This document shows, in pieces, positions 62,427-64,000 of a DNA stretch of 64,000 nucleotides (position 1 is the stretch's first letter; each line of letters opens with the position of its first letter). A program made the translations under genes and the position numbers. The stretch is from Corynebacterium anserum (GTDB lineage Bacteria > Actinomycetota > Actinomycetes > Mycobacteriales > Mycobacteriaceae). The stretch spans positions 186,001 through 250,000 of the forward strand of contig NZ_CP046883.1 in assembly GCF_014262665.1 (NCBI RefSeq), given 5' to 3'. Below the pieces are notes generated by a model, which was not told the DNA's origin, searched no databases, and saw nothing but the letters and a program-made list of their open reading frames with translations.

Positions 62427-63667
62427 TAGTTCTTAACCTCCTTCTTCTTGGAGTCTTGGGGGTCGTCAGACTTCTTGTCAGATTTTGCGGTGGAATGGTG
62501 CGGTGAGGTTCCTCTACCGGATATTTCGGTGGAGTGGGCAGCGCGGAATTCGTTGTGTTTCAACGCCTGTTCAAAGGCATCCACTACTTGTTGAGCAGGG
62601 TGTCCAGAATCTTCTGCGTCTTTTATCCACTGATCTCGTACAGGCTTGGCAGTAGCTGCCCATTCCTTGGCATGCTCAGTAACGTCGTAGAACGTCACCC
62701 CCGCTTCTTTCATTTCCTCGATGGAAGATTGCCGAGCGGAGTTCAGTGTGTGGCACACGGATTCCTGCGACTGATGAGCGGCATCGGTGAGAGTCTTCTT
62801 TTGCTCTTCGTTGAGGGAATTCCAAGTATTTATGTTGATGCCATAGAAGAAGGTGAAGTTCCCTTGATTTGCGCCATAGGTGCTAGCTCCAATGACATCT
62901 TCCAAACCGTAGGGAGTAATGGAAATCGGCGACGCTAAAGTTCCCTCCACAGTGCCGCGAGACATCGCTTCATACATATCGCCGATGGGCATACTGACCC
63001 CAGCGGCGCCGATCTCTTCAATGACACGATCTAAGGCACCGCCAGTTGAGCGAAGTACGGTTCCTTGGAAGTTGGTGGGACGTGAGGGATCGCGGCCATC
63101 AGTCATTGCTTCGTATCCGGGGATTGATCCGGTCCACAATGGCATGAAATTCATGGGTGCGAGCTCTTTTTCATAGAGAAGCCCTCCCGGTCTTACCAGC
63201 TCAAGTAGTGCATAAGCGGTAACGCATGCGTCCGAGCTGTATCCAGGTAAATCGCCAATTGAGCTCAAGGGGAATGTAGAGCTCACATACGAGGGAGAAA
63301 TGACGGCAAGATCTACCACCCCGCTTCTTAGGATGGACGGAATATCAGCCTGTTTTCCGAGTTGCCCAGAGCTGAAGTACTCGATGTCGATGCTCTTATT
63401 TTTCTTCATCTTCTCGAGAAAAGGTTTGGTGCCGCCGGTGCCTACCGGATGGGAGAGTGCGTAACTATCGGCCATCTTTAGATGTGCTGTGCTTCCGGGT
63501 GGATATGGTTCAGCTGGGGGGTGGGTGCACGCTGCAAGACTGGTGACCAGCGCTGCGCTGATTAGGGTGGCGCTGATGGCTCGTGTTGCTCTGGTCACTA
63601 CCTTGAGTAGTGGTGGTCTGAACATCGCTGGGAAAACGAGTGATGAGATGTGGTGTTTCTGGTCCAT
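62426..63667 (-). CDS. dctP: TRAP transporter solute-binding lipoprotein DctP
   Basis: The 413-residue product has a long n-region, a signal helix and a lipobox LAAC with Cys at about 47. A DctP fold follows, with HPVGTGGTKPFLEKM, SSGQLGKQADIPSILRSGVVDLAVISPSYVS, and MYEAMSRGTVEGTLASPISITPYGLEDVIG, the latter corresponding to the substrate-contacting part. The C-terminus is a Lys/Ser-rich tail. It binds a small carboxylate outside the membrane; the neighbouring gcdH and CoA-transferase suggest a dicarboxylate such as glutarate. Met at 63625 is an alternative start that gives a more usual signal length. Confidence 0.92.
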   Translation of the reverse strand: MDQKHHISSLVFPAMFRPPLLKVVTRATRAISATLISAALVTSLAACTHPPAEPYPPGSTAHLKMADSYALSHPVGTGGTKPFLEKMKKNKSIDIEYFSSGQLGKQADIPSILRSGVVDLAVISPSYVSSTFPLSSIGDLPGYSSDACVTAYALLELVRPGGLLYEKELAPMNFMPLWTGSIPGYEAMTDGRDPSRPTNFQGTVLRSTGGALDRVIEEIGAAGVSMPIGDMYEAMSRGTVEGTLASPISITPYGLEDVIGASTYGANQGNFTFFYGININTWNSLNEEQKKTLTDAAHQSQESVCHTLNSARQSSIEEMKEAGVTFYDVTEHAKEWAATAKPVRDQWIKDAEDSGHPAQQVVDAFEQALKHNEFRAAHSTEISGRGTSPHHSTAKSDKKSDDPQDSKKKEVKN

Positions 63668-63973
63668 GTGGTGAACTCTTCCCCTCTTCTACGTATATGG
63701 GTAAGATATTCCAGATTTGGATAACTTATCGAAACATGACGCCATGTTTGAGGGCAATACCTTTTCTGTATAAAAAACTATGTGGGGGTATATCTGTGGG
63801 GTAGATCACACATATATACGTAAGTTGAGTGGAATAGACTCATTCTTTCGGTGGTTGAGTCAGGTGTACTCAAGTATTGTCGAGAACGTTGACTACCGTG
63901 GAGAACTCGATGCGGCTGGCAGCGCAGAAACGGCAAAGTGAAATATCCAAAGCTATCAGGAGGGAGAACACCA
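63668..63973. promoter_or_regulatory. divergent promoter region between dctP and the next gene
   Basis: This 306-bp gap has no gene. It contains TACGTA-centred AT-rich sites at 63690-63695 and 63817-63822, and the 10-bp inverted repeat 63789-63798/63807-63816 that includes the GlxR-like site. It serves the TRAP operon to the left and a gene starting at 63974 to the right. Confidence 0.5.
63795..63810. promoter_or_regulatory. GlxR/CRP-type operator in the TRAP promoter region
   Basis: TGTGGGGTAGATCACA matches TGTGA-N6-TCACA at nine of ten arm positions, with TA at the spacer centre as in the GlxR consensus. Surrounding bases extend the inverted repeat (TATATCTGTG with CACACATATA, one mismatch). 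This suggests cAMP-linked carbon control of dicarboxylate uptake. Confidence 0.6.
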
Positions 63974-64000
63974 ATGACTAGCTTCACCCCAACCACGAAG
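63974..64000 (+). CDS. start of an unidentified gene, cut by the window end
   Basis: ATG 63974 follows AGGAGG by nine bases and reads MTSFTPTTK before the window ends. The strong ribosome site makes a real gene likely. Nothing can be said of its function; it is divergent from the TRAP operon and shares its control region. Confidence 0.6.

Overview
The window is chromosomal DNA of a mycolic-acid actinobacterium, most probably a Corynebacterium. The evidence is the arabinogalactan and corynomycolate envelope cluster (AftD, a DUF3068 protein, a TmaT-like acyltransferase, the DUF2613 small protein and an LpqI-like hexosaminidase), gene order shared with the Mycobacterium tuberculosis Rv0224c-Rv0237, Rv0321-Rv0322, Rv0337c-Rv0338c and Rv0350-Rv0353 regions (synteny recalled, not computed), an HspR/HAIR heat-shock system, and GTG/TTG starts. 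The species cannot be fixed from the sequence alone.

Layout. 1-3 kb: fatty-acid beta-oxidation pair (a FadB-like multifunctional enzyme cut by the window start, and a FadA-like thiolase). 3.3-17.7 kb: cell-envelope block with a methyltransferase, GT4 glycosyltransferase, polytopic membrane protein, DUF3068 protein, trehalose-mycolate acetyltransferase-like protein, AftD, DUF2613 protein, universal stress protein, GH3 lipoprotein and VanW-domain protein. 17.7-22 kb: a looser accessory stretch with short repeats, a truncated type I restriction subunit remnant, an AbiEi/AbiEii toxin-antitoxin pair, an unexplained hairpin-rich noncoding segment, and a TetR/small-membrane-exporter pair with three copies of one operator. 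It ends at tRNA-Gly(CCC). 22.3-31.2 kb: dcd, a UDP-glucose dehydrogenase with an unusual Ser-rich insertion, an AlaT-type aminotransferase, a bitopic Pro/Ser/Thr-rich protein, a large Fe-S oxidoreductase with a repetitive Ala/Pro/Gly tail, and an HSL-type esterase.

31.5-43.9 kb: a complete type I-E CRISPR-Cas locus (cas3, casA-casB-cas7-cas5-cas6e, cas1, cas2) followed by a leader and an array of 52 identical 28-bp repeats and 51 spacers. One spacer is present twice, and the first spacer base is strongly skewed (34 C, 13 G, 4 T, no A). 44.2-50.6 kb: the heat-shock locus dnaK-grpE, an oppositely oriented gene of unknown function, then dnaJ-hspR, with a HAIR element before dnaK and a HAIR-like inverted repeat before dnaJ; a block of 37-bp tandem repeats follows.

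50.6-57 kb: an APC-family amino-acid transporter, a two-gene unit with a DUF1023 alpha/beta hydrolase preceded by a triplicated ribosome-binding-site/start-codon module, a nitrilase-family amidohydrolase, and a flavoprotein reductase. 57-64 kb: a probable dicarboxylate/glutarate module with a class III CoA-transferase, glutaryl-CoA dehydrogenase, a divergent IclR regulator and a TRAP transporter (DctM, DctQ, DctP). A GlxR/CRP-like site lies in the TRAP promoter region, and the first codons of another gene close the window. No intact insertion sequence, prophage or rRNA gene was seen.
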